DNA of 64,000 nt from Haloplanus salinarum (lineage in GTDB: Archaea > Halobacteriota > Halobacteria > Halobacteriales > Haloferacaceae), in assembly GCF_024498175.1 (NCBI RefSeq), contig NZ_CP101823.1, positions 868,001 to 932,000 on the forward strand, given 5' to 3'. The notes beneath the pieces are model-generated. The model made no database searches. It saw only the letters and a program-made list of their open reading frames with translations, and had not been told where the DNA came from. The position numbers and the translations under genes were made by a program. Shown piece by piece: positions 24,183-32,095 of the stretch; position 1 is the stretch's first letter; every line of letters starts with the position of its first letter.

Positions 24183-24338
24183 TTACTCCGGTCGTGGGCG
24201 ACTCAGGTTCTGCAACACCCCGTCACATACCGGACAGGCGGGCGGCGACGACGCGCTACAGAGCCGCTCGCCGCACTCCAGACACTCGTAGAGCTGTTCG
24301 TCCAGGTCACAGGGGGCAGGATCCGATGGTGTGGGCAT
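24183..24338 (-). CDS. Small rubrerythrin-like zinc-ribbon protein
   Basis: 51-aa protein with two cysteine pairs, YECLECGERL (Cys19 and Cys22) and ACPVCDGVL (Cys35 and Cys38), the rubredoxin/rubrerythrin-type metal knuckles. The tail NLSRPRPE matches the 'G.L.N...P' ending of the halophile rubrerythrin-like (DUF7129) family as I remember it. Iron or zinc binding is expected; function unknown. An extra Cys10 is present. It lies 68 bp downstream of its own promoter region, divergent from the membrane-protein gene, and upstream of the enolase-superfamily gene in the same direction. Confidence 0.7.
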   Translation of the reverse strand: MPTPSDPAPCDLDEQLYECLECGERLCSASSPPACPVCDGVLQNLSRPRPE

Positions 24339-24517
24339 TCTTTCATCAGCTTGGATATGTGCCGTGTTAACTCTTGTCGATGTCTCGGCGGAGTGGACGT
24401 TCGTTCGATTCCGACGGGAGCGAGCCGTTTTTGTATCGGTGAGGTGACGTTCCGGCGCTGTCCCCGCGTGGTTCCCTCCGACCCTCAGAGACGTGGCCGT
24501 ACGCCCTCATCGGCGGC

Positions 24518-24892
24518 GTGGCGTCGATTCCCCCGACCGTCGGCGCCTACTGGCTGTCGGGCATGGGCAGCGATTTCTCGCTCGACATGGTGGTCGTCGG
24601 CGGCCTGCTCGCCGGCTACCTCGCCGGCGGATCGACCGTCGACGGCACCGCCGCCGGCGTTCGGGCCGGCGTGATCGGTTCGGCGCCGGGCGTGGTCTGG
24701 ATCCTGGGCCAGACCGTTCCGGCCGCGTTCGGGGCGGGCGGACCGGTCGCCTTCCGCGTCGCCGCCGTCGGCCTCGCCGTGGGGAGCGGCGTCCTGCCGC
24801 CCCTCATCGGCGCACCCGGTGGATTCCTCGGCGGCAAGGTCGGCGGCTGGCTGGCCGGGAAGACGGGCCGGCGACGGTCGGCGCCGGTCTGA
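24518..24892 (+). CDS. Small Gly-rich membrane protein (DUF5518-like), start uncertain
   Basis: Membrane protein with three to four helices; the visible core reads AYWLSGMGSDFSLDMVVVGGLLAGYLAGGS, then a RAGVIGSAPGVVWIL repeat, and ends GGKVGGWLAGKTGRR. This resembles haloarchaeal DUF5518-type proteins. Homologues I remember have an aromatic helix before this point, and WPYALIGGVASIPPT is indeed encoded just upstream in frame. No ATG, GTG or TTG precedes it after the in-frame TGA at 24440-24442. GTG 24518 therefore gives a shortened first helix. The gene may have lost its start, or may use CTG or a reading error. Converges on rnp2. Confidence 0.6.
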   Translation: MASIPPTVGAYWLSGMGSDFSLDMVVVGGLLAGYLAGGSTVDGTAAGVRAGVIGSAPGVVWILGQTVPAAFGAGGPVAFRVAAVGLAVGSGVLPPLIGAPGGFLGGKVGGWLAGKTGRRRSAPV

Positions 24893-24897
24893 GCCTC

Positions 24898-24981
24898 ACA
24901 CTGTTTATCGTAAGTCATCACCGGTGATTCGCCAGAACGGTTCGGCGAACCACCGGTACACAGTCACAATAAACCGTATCA
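24898..24981. repeat. Palindromic intergenic element, copy B
   Basis: Inverted repeat with arms ending GGTGATTCGCC (left) and GGCGAACCACC (right) around the loop AGAACGGTTC. The outer arms pair GTTTATCGTAAG with the complement of CAATAAAC. It fills the gap between two convergent genes; the right end overlaps the TGA of rnp2 (24979-24981). Confidence 0.8.
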
Positions 24982-25332
24982 GTCGAGGTACTTCTCCGTA
25001 CAGCCACGGAGGGTGCCCGAGACGCCCCGGACGTACAGACCGATCGGGTCGCCGCCCACCTCGCTCACGCAGGCGAGCGCCGCCCGCGCCGGTCGAACCT
25101 CGCCGTGGCGAGCGCGCACGGCGGCCGTCCCCTCGCCCGCCGCGGCGTCGAAGGAGAAGCGAAGCACCCGGAGGTCGGCGTCGGCGCTGCCGGCGTCGCC
25201 CAGCAGGTTGCCCGCGGCGTACCACACGGCCCGCTGGAAGTCGCTCCGCGTGAGCGACGCGTCGGGTCGCGTCTCCAGGGCCACCGCGAGGTAGCGCCAC
25301 CGCGGCCGGAGGTGTTTGGGAAGGTGTTTCAT
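24979..25332 (-). CDS. rnp2: Ribonuclease P protein component 2 (Pop5)
   Basis: 117-aa Pop5 homologue, one of the protein subunits that assist the RNase P ribozyme in tRNA 5' maturation. The N-terminus MKHLPKHLRPRWRYLAVALE is characteristic, followed by TRSDFQRAVWYAAGNLLGDAG and VSEVGGDPIGLYVRGVSGTLRG. ATG 25332 overlaps the stop of rnp3 by 4 bp (ATGA), so Pop5 and Rpp30, which form a heterotetramer, are co-translated. Its stop lies in palindromic element B. Last gene of the dap-rnp cluster. Confidence 0.93.
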   Translation of the reverse strand: MKHLPKHLRPRWRYLAVALETRPDASLTRSDFQRAVWYAAGNLLGDAGSADADLRVLRFSFDAAAGEGTAAVRARHGEVRPARAALACVSEVGGDPIGLYVRGVSGTLRGCTEKYLD

Positions 25333-26033
25333 CGGCTCCCCCCGTCGTCCTCGTACGGCCCCCGTTCGACGCCCGGTTCGACGAACGACTCGGACCGGCG
25401 GTGGCGGTTGCGCCCCGCGAGCGCCCCCCACTCCCGTAGCCCCGCGCGGACGGTGTCGGGGTCGAACCCGATGGTCTCGCCGACGGCGACGAGTTCTCTC
25501 GGCGCTCGCAATCCCAGACGCGAGGGGGCGCCGGCGCTGACGACGAACGGCGCGTCGGCGTCGACGACGAGTTCCCGGAGTTTCCGCAGGTCGCGGAGTG
25601 CCTGCACCCGCGGACCGCCCGTCGACCGGAGGACGGGGCCGAGGTCGAACTCGATCCGGACGCCGTTCTCGGCGGCCCGGTTCGCCAGGACGTGGTTCAC
25701 GTCGCCATCGTCGGCCATGGGGCGGGTCAGCACGTCGACGCGTTCGTTCTCGACCGCGAACCGGTTGAGGCGGTCGGTGCCGCCACGGACCGCGAGGACG
25801 GTGTGGTTCGGGCGTCGGCCCCCGACCGCGCCGCTCGCGCGCTCCGGGTCCGGCGCGACCACCTCGACGCCGTCGACGACGTCGATGCCCGACGCGTCGC
25901 GGAGGGCGTCGTGCTCGGGCGTCGCGTCCCGGGCCAGGACGACGACGCCCTCGAACCCCAGCCGCGCGGCTCGCTCGACGACGTCCGTCGCGGGGGAGTC
26001 GCCGTCCGGGGCGACGTGGACCGCCTCGTACAT
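25329..26033 (-). CDS. rnp3: Ribonuclease P protein component 3 (Rpp30)
   Basis: 234-aa Rpp30 homologue with a TIM-barrel-like PHP-related fold, partner of Pop5. Recognisable segments are MYEAVHVAPDGDSPATDVVERAARLGFEGVVVLAR, RPNHTVLAVRGGTDRLNRFAVEN, VNHVLANRAAENGVRIEFDLGPVLR (the conserved barrel strand) and APFVVSAGAPSRLGLRAPREL. The C-terminal ~25 residues are charged and variable. It follows dapE by 39 bp in the same direction; in other haloarchaea lysine and RNase P genes are also neighbours. Confidence 0.93.
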   Translation of the reverse strand: MYEAVHVAPDGDSPATDVVERAARLGFEGVVVLARDATPEHDALRDASGIDVVDGVEVVAPDPERASGAVGGRRPNHTVLAVRGGTDRLNRFAVENERVDVLTRPMADDGDVNHVLANRAAENGVRIEFDLGPVLRSTGGPRVQALRDLRKLRELVVDADAPFVVSAGAPSRLGLRAPRELVAVGETIGFDPDTVRAGLREWGALAGRNRHRRSESFVEPGVERGPYEDDGGSR

Positions 26034-26072
26034 GGTCGTTCCGAGTCCCCCCGGGCGCTTGGGGGTTGCGCT

Positions 26073-27185
26073 TTAGCCGACCAGCGCCGCGAGCGCGTCG
26101 CCGAGCGCCGCCGCCGACCGCTCCACCTCGGCGATCCGGACGTACTCCCGGTCGGCGTGGGCGACGGGCCCCCGCTCGTCGGCGAGGACGCCGGGGCCGA
26201 AGACGACGGTCGGCGCGGGCGAGAAGTAGGAGGCCTCGGTGGCGGCGGTGAAGGGACGGACCGTGCCGGCGTCGCCGTCGGTGGCGCGGGCGGCCGCGTC
26301 GGCGAGGTGTCGGACGACCGGTTCGTCGGCGTCCGTCGCGAACGCTTCGAGGAAGGGCGTCGGGCGCTCGGTCAGGTCGAACGCGACGCCGACGGGGTCG
26401 GGCGTGGCGTCGTCGACGGCCCGCTCTAGGGACTCGCGGAAGCCCGCCGCGGACTCCGGCGGGACGCTCCGCCGGTCGACGGTGATCGCACAGGTCGCGG
26501 GCACCTGGTTCGTCGCCTTCCCGCCCTCGACGACCGTCGGCGTGAGCGTCGCCGGGCCGAGCGACGGGTGGGGGTCGCGGTCGGCGTCGAAGGTGCGGAC
26601 GGCCGACAGCGCCCCCTCCGCGGCGGCGACGGCGTTGACGCCGCTCTCGGGTTCGGCCGCGTGGGCGTTCGTCCCCGAGAGGGTGATCGTGCCCTCGAAC
26701 CGGCCCTTCGCGGCCGTACAGACGTCCAGCCCGGTCGGCTCGCCGACGACGTAGGCGTCGCCGGTCGAGGACTCGACGCCGGGGAGGGCCGACAGGTCGA
26801 GCGCCGCCGCGCCCGTGGAGTACACTTCCTCGTCGGGTGTGACCGCGAGGGTCAGCCGTCCCGCTTCGGGGTCGGTCCCGAGGAAGGCGTCGAGGATGGC
26901 CGCGAGCGGCCCCTTCGCGTCGCAGGCGCCGCGCCCGTGGATCACGCCGTCCTCGCGGCGGTAGTCGACGTGTGGCGACACCGTGTCGACGTGGGTGTTC
27001 AGGACGACGTGTGGCGACCCCGCTCCTCTGGTGGCGAGCGTGTTGCCCGCGTCGTCGACGTGGGGGTCGACGCCGGCCGAACCGAGCGTCTCGACGAGGA
27101 ACTCACGCATCTCCGTCACGTCCTCGTGGGACTCGATGCGGACGGCGGCATCGAGGAAGTCGACGGGGTCGAAGCCGTCGGTCAC
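26073..27185 (-). CDS. dapE: M20 metallopeptidase, probable succinyl-diaminopimelate desuccinylase
   Basis: 370-aa M20 family enzyme that removes succinate from N-succinyl-LL-diaminopimelate. Metal and catalytic residues are visible in VVLNTHVDTVSP (His, Asp), HGRGACDAKGPLAAIL (bridging Asp), AVTPDEEVYSTG (general-base Glu, metal Glu), VVGEPTGLDV and the last His near VAHADREYV. Dimerisation insert ~170-280. The start is GTG 27185, which overlaps the TGA of dapF. The pathway context strongly favours DapE over other M20 peptidases such as ArgE or LysK. Confidence 0.9.
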   Translation of the reverse strand: MTDGFDPVDFLDAAVRIESHEDVTEMREFLVETLGSAGVDPHVDDAGNTLATRGAGSPHVVLNTHVDTVSPHVDYRREDGVIHGRGACDAKGPLAAILDAFLGTDPEAGRLTLAVTPDEEVYSTGAAALDLSALPGVESSTGDAYVVGEPTGLDVCTAAKGRFEGTITLSGTNAHAAEPESGVNAVAAAEGALSAVRTFDADRDPHPSLGPATLTPTVVEGGKATNQVPATCAITVDRRSVPPESAAGFRESLERAVDDATPDPVGVAFDLTERPTPFLEAFATDADEPVVRHLADAAARATDGDAGTVRPFTAATEASYFSPAPTVVFGPGVLADERGPVAHADREYVRIAEVERSAAALGDALAALVG

Positions 27186-28063
27186 TCGGGGACCTCCAGT
27201 TCGGTCGCGAACTCGCGTTCGACGGGGCCGGTCAGCGTCGCCGGACCGTCGTCGGGGACGACGATCACCAGGTCGCCGCCGGGGGGCGAGACGCGGACCG
27301 GGCCCTCGGTGTCGAGGCGGCCGGTGCGCCTGGCCGCGGCGACGACGGCCACCGCGCCCGTCCCGCAGGCCAGCGTCTCGCCCTCGACGCCGCGTTCGTA
27401 GGTCCGCTGCCGGTAGGCCTCGGGCGCGCCGGGCGCCCCCTCGACGGCGTCGTCGTCCAGATCCACCCGCGTGGCGAGCGTGACGTTCGCTCCCTCGGGG
27501 AAGATCGCGGCGTGGCGAACCGGCGGGGCGACCGCCGTCAGGTCGACGGCGTCCACGTCGTCGACGAACGCGACGGCGTGGGGGACGCCGGTGTTCACCG
27601 CGGTGACGGTCAGGCCCTCGATCGGCGTGTCGATCAGCGGCCCGCCGGCGTCGCGGGCGAGGGGCACGTCCGCGGGTTCGAAGGACGGGCGGCCCATCTC
27701 GACGGTGACGCCCTCGTTCCGGACGACGGCGTGTCGGTCGCCCGCCGGCGTCTCGACGATCACCTCGCGGGCACCCGTCTCGCGGGCCGCCCACGTCGCG
27801 GTGATCCGCGCCCCGTTGCCGCACATCTCGGCTATCGAGCCGTCGGGCTGGACGAGCGTCATCGTCACCCGGACGGGCGAGGCCGACGGATCGAGGTCCA
27901 GAAAGAGGACGCCGTCGGCGCCGGTCCGCTCGCCGCCCACGCCCGTCTCGCGGTCGCAGTGCGTCCGGGCGAAGGCCGCCCGGTCCGCCACCGGGGCGTC
28001 CGCAGCGACGACGAGGAAGTCGTTCTCCGTGCCGTGGTACTTCTCCGCGGCGACGGCCGTCAT
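27182..28063 (-). CDS. dapF: Diaminopimelate epimerase
   Basis: 293-aa PLP-independent epimerase converting LL- to meso-diaminopimelate. It has two pseudo-symmetric halves with the catalytic cysteines in AEMCGNGAR (first half) and TLACGTGAVAVVAAA (second half). The N-terminal KYHGTENDFLVV replaces the usual HGxGNDF. Substrate-binding GVPHAVAFV is present. It overlaps lysA upstream (ATGA 28060-28063) and dapE downstream (GTGA 27182-27185). Confidence 0.95.
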   Translation of the reverse strand: MTAVAAEKYHGTENDFLVVAADAPVADRAAFARTHCDRETGVGGERTGADGVLFLDLDPSASPVRVTMTLVQPDGSIAEMCGNGARITATWAARETGAREVIVETPAGDRHAVVRNEGVTVEMGRPSFEPADVPLARDAGGPLIDTPIEGLTVTAVNTGVPHAVAFVDDVDAVDLTAVAPPVRHAAIFPEGANVTLATRVDLDDDAVEGAPGAPEAYRQRTYERGVEGETLACGTGAVAVVAAARRTGRLDTEGPVRVSPPGGDLVIVVPDDGPATLTGPVEREFATELEVPE

Positions 28064-29313
28064 CGCTCTACCTCCAGTGCGGTGACGTCGGCGATGGTCT
28101 CTCGCTCGCGGGCGAGTCGCGTTCCGTCCCCGTCCCGAACGACCTCCGCGGGTCGGGGCCGGGAGTTGTACGTGCTCGCCATCTCGTAGCCGTAGGCGCC
28201 GGCGTTGCCGACCGCGAGCAGGTCACCCCGCCGCGGTGAGGGCATCGATCGCCCCTCACAGAACAGGTCGGCCGTCTCGCAGACCGGGCCGGCGACGGTG
28301 ACCGGTCGCTCCGGCCGGTCGTCGGTCAGGTTCCGGATGGCGTGGTAGGCGTCGTACATCGCCGGCCGGAGGAGCGTCGTCATGCCGGCGTCGACGCCGG
28401 CGACGACGGGAACCGCCCCCGTCGCGCCCGCGTCGTCGACCGGCTTCACCGTGTTCACCCGCGTCAGGAGGACGCCGGCGTCGGCGACGACGTAGCGGCC
28501 GGGTTCGACGGCCAACTGGGCGTCGACCGCGCCGAGTGCCTCCCGTGTCGCGTCGGCGACGGCGGGGAGGTCGAGCGGCGGTTCGTCCTCGCGGTAGGGG
28601 ACGCCGAAGCCGCCGCCGACGTCGACGAACTCCAGGTCGCCCACCTCGCGGGCGAGTTCGCCCATCCGGGCGACGAGTTCGCGGTGGGCCGACAGGTCCT
28701 CGCCGGAGATGCCGCTGCCGGCGTGCGCGTGGATGCCCACCACGTCGAAGTCGGCGCGGGCGTCGGCCACCACCTCGGCCGCGCGGTCGTAGGGGACGCC
28801 GAACTTGGCGTGGCCGCCCGTAGTCACCTTCTCGTGGTGGCCGGCGCCGACGCCGGGGTTCACCCGGACCGCCAACCGACCGTCGAAGCCGCGTTCCCGG
28901 AGTCGGTCGAGGGTGTCCCGCGCGCCGGCGACGACGGTCAGGTCGGCCCCCGCCCGCCAGCGGTCGACGACGACGTCCAGGTCCGCGGCCGGCGGGTTGA
29001 CCGCGGTGTACTGGATGGCCTCGAACCCGGCGTCGAGGGCGCGGACCACCTCACCCGCGGAGGCACACTCGGCGCCGAGTCCCGCCTCGCGGACGGCGTC
29101 GAGGACGGCCCGGCCGGTGTGGGCCTTCACCGCGTAGCGCACGTCGGCGTCGGGGAAGGCCGCGCGCAGGCGGGCGGCGTTCTCCCCCACCCGGTCGCGG
29201 TCGGTGACGTACAGCGGCGTGTCGTACTCGGCGGCCAGGTCCCGCAGGTCGGCGGCCGACCAGTCGGCGAGTCGTCGCACGGCGGGGCCGGTGTCGGCCG
29301 CCTCCCCGCTCAT
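28060..29313 (-). CDS. lysA: Diaminopimelate decarboxylase
   Basis: 417-aa PLP enzyme of fold type III that makes L-lysine from meso-diaminopimelate, the last step of the pathway. Landmarks: PLP lysine in VRYAVKAHTGRAVL, GLGAECASAGEV, HAHAGSGISG, VDVGGGFGVPY, EPGRYVVADAG (substrate Arg), and the second-subunit cysteine motif GPVCETADLF followed by NAGAYGYEMASTYNSRPRPAEV. Length is normal. ATG 29313 overlaps the dapD stop by 4 bp. Confidence 0.96.
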   Translation of the reverse strand: MSGEAADTGPAVRRLADWSAADLRDLAAEYDTPLYVTDRDRVGENAARLRAAFPDADVRYAVKAHTGRAVLDAVREAGLGAECASAGEVVRALDAGFEAIQYTAVNPPAADLDVVVDRWRAGADLTVVAGARDTLDRLRERGFDGRLAVRVNPGVGAGHHEKVTTGGHAKFGVPYDRAAEVVADARADFDVVGIHAHAGSGISGEDLSAHRELVARMGELAREVGDLEFVDVGGGFGVPYREDEPPLDLPAVADATREALGAVDAQLAVEPGRYVVADAGVLLTRVNTVKPVDDAGATGAVPVVAGVDAGMTTLLRPAMYDAYHAIRNLTDDRPERPVTVAGPVCETADLFCEGRSMPSPRRGDLLAVGNAGAYGYEMASTYNSRPRPAEVVRDGDGTRLARERETIADVTALEVER

Positions 29314-30188
29314 TCCCGGAGCGCCTCCTCGCGCCGCGTGGCGTCCCGTGTCTCCGCCTCGATGTCCATCGCGACGACGGCGGGCTTGTACGCGCCGCCG
29401 GCGAAGAGGTCGTGGTCGCCGATGGAGGACTCGACCATCCGGGTGAACGCCCGGCGCTCCGGGGGTAGACGGCCGTAGATGACCTCCTCCTCGACGAGGT
29501 CGTAGACGGGGATGCGCGGCGAGAGCAGCGTGTTCTCGCCGACGACCGTGTTCTCGCCGACGACGAAGCCGCTCGTGACCCGACAGCCGGCGCCGAGCGA
29601 GACGCCGTCCTCGACGATCACCGGCGCGTCCTCGACCGGCTCCAGTACCCCGCCGATCAGCGTGTTCGCGCCGAGTTTGACGTTCTCGCCGATCTGGGCA
29701 CACGAGCCGACGGTGTCACAGGAGTCGACGAGCGTCCCGTCGCCGACGTGTGCGCCCACGTTGACGAAGGAGGGACTCATCATGATGCAGTCGCTCCCGA
29801 GGTAGGCACCGCGGCGGATCGTCGTCCCATCGGGCGTGTTACGGGTGCCGCGTTCGCCCAGGTCGCCCGTCTCGCGCAGGGGGAGGACGTCGTGGTAGTC
29901 GACGCCGCCGTAGGAGCGGGCCTCGGTGGCCCGCAGGCCGAAGTTGAGCAGGATGCCCCGTTTGACCCACTCGTTTACCTCCCACTCGCCGTTCCCGGCC
30001 GACGGCCGGGAGCCAGCCGAGGTTCCCTCGGCGCTGCCGCGCTTCTCGGCGGCGCGGACCTCGCCCGCCTCCAGTGCGTCGAGGAAGGCATCGAGCGTGT
30101 CGTAGTCGTCGGCGGTCGCCGTCCCGGCGTCCACGTCGTCGTCGTCGTAGCGCTGCCACAGGTCGGATACGTCGGCTTGCAGTGTCAT
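29310..30188 (-). CDS. dapD: Tetrahydrodipicolinate N-succinyltransferase with a 16-residue palindromic insert
   Basis: 292-aa enzyme that succinylates tetrahydrodipicolinate using succinyl-CoA. Residues ~115-235 form a left-handed beta-helix of hexapeptide repeats (RRGAYLGSDCIMMSPSFVN, VGAHVGDGTLVDS, VGSCAQIGENVKLG). DapD hallmarks are the EWVKRGILLNFGL segment and the acyl-CoA-binding loop. Odd feature: residues 51-66 (GSAEGTSAGSRPSAGN) sit between AAEKR and GEWEVNEWVKRG, where I remember relatives having a short loop. They are encoded by two perfect hairpins, the same kind of insert as in the aminotransferase at 12415. ATG 30188 overlaps the dapB stop. Confidence 0.95.
   Translation of the reverse strand: MTLQADVSDLWQRYDDDDVDAGTATADDYDTLDAFLDALEAGEVRAAEKRGSAEGTSAGSRPSAGNGEWEVNEWVKRGILLNFGLRATEARSYGGVDYHDVLPLRETGDLGERGTRNTPDGTTIRRGAYLGSDCIMMSPSFVNVGAHVGDGTLVDSCDTVGSCAQIGENVKLGANTLIGGVLEPVEDAPVIVEDGVSLGAGCRVTSGFVVGENTVVGENTLLSPRIPVYDLVEEEVIYGRLPPERRAFTRMVESSIGDHDLFAGGAYKPAVVAMDIEAETRDATRREEALRE
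29991..30038 (-). repeat. In-frame double-hairpin element inside dapD
   Basis: 48 bp, 16 codons on the coding (minus) strand. Hairpin 1: GCCGAGG, loop GAA, CCTCGGC (30016-30032). Hairpin 2: TCCCGGCC, loop GTC, GGCCGGGA (29993-30011). Loops fall at insert codons 5-6 and 12-13, exactly as in the element at 12757-12804, while the stem bases differ. Confidence 0.8.
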
Positions 30189-30958
30189 AGTGCGTCCTCG
30201 AAGTCGTATTCGCCGGCCTGGCGGCCGACGAGCCACTCCGCCGCGTCGAGCGCGCCCGCGGCGAAGACGCCGCGGGACTCGGCGCGGTGTGTGAGCGTCA
30301 GTACCTCGTGGTTCCCCGCAAGTAGAAGTTCGTGTTCGCCGGTGACGTCGCCCGCCCGGCGCGCGTGGACGCCGATCTCGCCGTCCTCGCGGGGCTGTTC
30401 GCCCTCGCGGCCGTGGACACGGTCCGCGTCGGGCGAGGAGTCACGCTCCTCGCGCACCTCGTCCACGTCGTCGAGGAGGGTCAGGGCGGTGCCCGAGGGG
30501 GCGTCCCGCTTGCGGTTGTGGTGGGTCTCGGTGAGTTCGACGTCGTAGGATGGCACCGCGGCGACGGCCTCGCGGACGGCCCGCCGGAGCGCCGCCACGC
30601 CGCGCGCGAAGTTGGCCGCCCGGAGGACGGGCACGGATTCGGCGGCGTCGGCGAGGACGGCCAGCTGTGACTCCGAGAAGCCCGTCGTGCCGACGACGGC
30701 GGCGACGCCGGCGTCGGCGCAGGCCTCGACGTACCGGGTGCTCGGGTCGGGGAGGGTAAAATCGACCAGGACGTCGGGATCGCGCTCCGCGAGCAACGCG
30801 GGGAGGTCGGCCTCGTCCTCGACCGGGACGCCGGCGACGGGGCCGACCGACGTGCGGTTGACCGCGAGGGCGACGTCCACGCCGTCGCGGTCGGCGGCGG
30901 CCTCGATCACCTCGCGGCCCATGTGGCCGCCGGCGCCGGTGACGGCGACATCGATCAC
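30185..30958 (-). CDS. dapB: 4-hydroxy-tetrahydrodipicolinate reductase
   Basis: 257-aa NAD(P)H-dependent reductase, second committed step of the diaminopimelate pathway. The N-terminal Rossmann motif is VTGAGGHMGREVIEAA (residues ~5-20). The C-terminal domain carries ELTETHHNRKRDAPSGTALTLL, with the catalytic His-His and substrate Lys, and a GEHELLLAGNHEVLTLTHRAESR strand set. It overlaps dapA (ATGA at 30955-30958) and dapD (30185-30188). Intact and of normal length. Confidence 0.96.
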   Translation of the reverse strand: MIDVAVTGAGGHMGREVIEAAADRDGVDVALAVNRTSVGPVAGVPVEDEADLPALLAERDPDVLVDFTLPDPSTRYVEACADAGVAAVVGTTGFSESQLAVLADAAESVPVLRAANFARGVAALRRAVREAVAAVPSYDVELTETHHNRKRDAPSGTALTLLDDVDEVREERDSSPDADRVHGREGEQPREDGEIGVHARRAGDVTGEHELLLAGNHEVLTLTHRAESRGVFAAGALDAAEWLVGRQAGEYDFEDAL

Positions 30959-31857
30959 GGCTCGGCCTCCACCGGACCGAGATCCGCGAGGATCGCTTCG
31001 AGGTCGTCGCGGTACTCCCCGGAGAGGCGGGTGAGCGGCGAGCGGACCGTCCCGGGGCCGTAGCCGCGGATGGCCATCGCCTCGTTGACCGGGATGGGGT
31101 TGGTCTCCCAGAACAGGGCGCGCATCAGCGGGCCGAGTTCGTGGTGACGTTCCCGTGCGTGTTCGAAGTCGCCGTCGAGCGCCGAGTGGACCAAGTCGAC
31201 GGTCCGTTCGGGTTCGACGTTGGCGACGACGCTGATGGTTCCCGTCCCGCCGACGGCGAGGGTGGGAAGGATCAGGCCGTCGTCGCCGGCGAGCACCGAG
31301 AAGTCCTCGTCGCGGGTGCGCTCGACCACCTCGGAGACCTGGTTCAGATCGCCGCTGGCGGCCTTGTAGCCGAGGATGTTGGGGTGGGTGGCGAGTTCGA
31401 CGGCGGTGTCGGGGGTGATGTTCCGGCCCGTCCGCCCGGGGACGTTGTAGACGATCTGTGGGAGGTCGACCTCGTCGGCGATGGTGCGGTAATGCTCGAT
31501 CATCCCCGCGGGTTCGGGCTTGTTGTAGTACGGCGAGATGAGGAGGAGCCCGTCGGCGCCGGCGTCGGCCGAGCGCCGGGAGAGCGAGAGCGCCTCGGCG
31601 GTGTTGTTCGAGCCGGAGCCGGCGATGATCGGCACGTCGTCGCCGACGGCGTCGACGACGGCCTCGACCACCTCGATGTGTTCGTCGTGGGAGAGGGTCG
31701 CGCTCTCGCCGGTCGAGCCGACGGGCACCAGCCCGTCGACGCCGGCGTCGGCGAGCCGTCTGGCGTCGGTTCGGAGCGTCTCGAAGTCGATACTGCCGTC
31801 CGCGTGGAACGGCGTGATCATGGCGGGATAGACCCCGCGGAACTCGGATAGCGTCAT
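30955..31857 (-). CDS. dapA: 4-hydroxy-tetrahydrodipicolinate synthase
   Basis: 300-aa class I aldolase that condenses pyruvate with aspartate semialdehyde. TIM-barrel landmarks: GVYPAMITPFHADGSIDF, VPVGSTGESATLSHDEH (TTGE-like site), IAGSGSNNTAEAL, YYNKPEP, YNVPGRTG (catalytic Tyr) and ILGYKAASGD (Schiff-base Lys). First gene of a six-gene lysine operon in which every junction overlaps by 4 bp, so a single mRNA with coupled translation is very likely. Its 5' leader is unusually long if the TATA box at 32067-32075 is used. Confidence 0.96.
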   Translation of the reverse strand: MTLSEFRGVYPAMITPFHADGSIDFETLRTDARRLADAGVDGLVPVGSTGESATLSHDEHIEVVEAVVDAVGDDVPIIAGSGSNNTAEALSLSRRSADAGADGLLLISPYYNKPEPAGMIEHYRTIADEVDLPQIVYNVPGRTGRNITPDTAVELATHPNILGYKAASGDLNQVSEVVERTRDEDFSVLAGDDGLILPTLAVGGTGTISVVANVEPERTVDLVHSALDGDFEHARERHHELGPLMRALFWETNPIPVNEAMAIRGYGPGTVRSPLTRLSGEYRDDLEAILADLGPVEAEP

Positions 31858-32095
31858 TGTCGGATGGGTGTCGTCTGCGCTGTTAGTCGTGTCGGAACGG
31901 GTCGGTCGTCGGCGGTCACCCGGGACGGGGTCGCCACCCCCGCCACGAGCGGAGCTACCGACCGCGTTTTTTCAGGAGAGCCGCGAGGCCACCCGTCGCT
32001 GCCGACCGGCGTGCGGGTTCGGCGACGACGCGTGGCGGTATCACGTGCGAATAGGGACACGCGGCGGATTTATAGTTTGTGTCCGCGGCCGACCA
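31858..32095 (-). other. Long intergenic leader upstream of the lysine operon
   Basis: 238 bp without a convincing gene. A minus-strand CTATAAATCC lies at 32067-32075, and a start near 32045 would give a leader of about 185 nt. One ORF (GTG 32060 to TGA 31854, 68 codons) ends exactly at the dapA start by ATGA overlap, but it starts upstream of the predicted transcript start and has poor, basic composition. A weaker TATA-like GACTAACAG lies about 27 bp before dapA and could give a leaderless mRNA instead. Confidence 0.4.
32067..32075 (-). promoter_or_regulatory. Strong TATA box upstream of dapA
   Basis: Minus-strand CTATAAATC, the clearest TATA match in the gap between the DUF7549-like gene and dapA. 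It is the candidate promoter of the dap-rnp cluster. Confidence 0.45.

Noticed and set aside
31854-32060. 68-codon ORF ending on the dapA start by ATGA overlap, as a lysine-operon leader peptide.
   Set aside because: Its GTG lies upstream of the transcript start predicted from the TATA box, and its codon use is poor; kept only as a note in the leader region.
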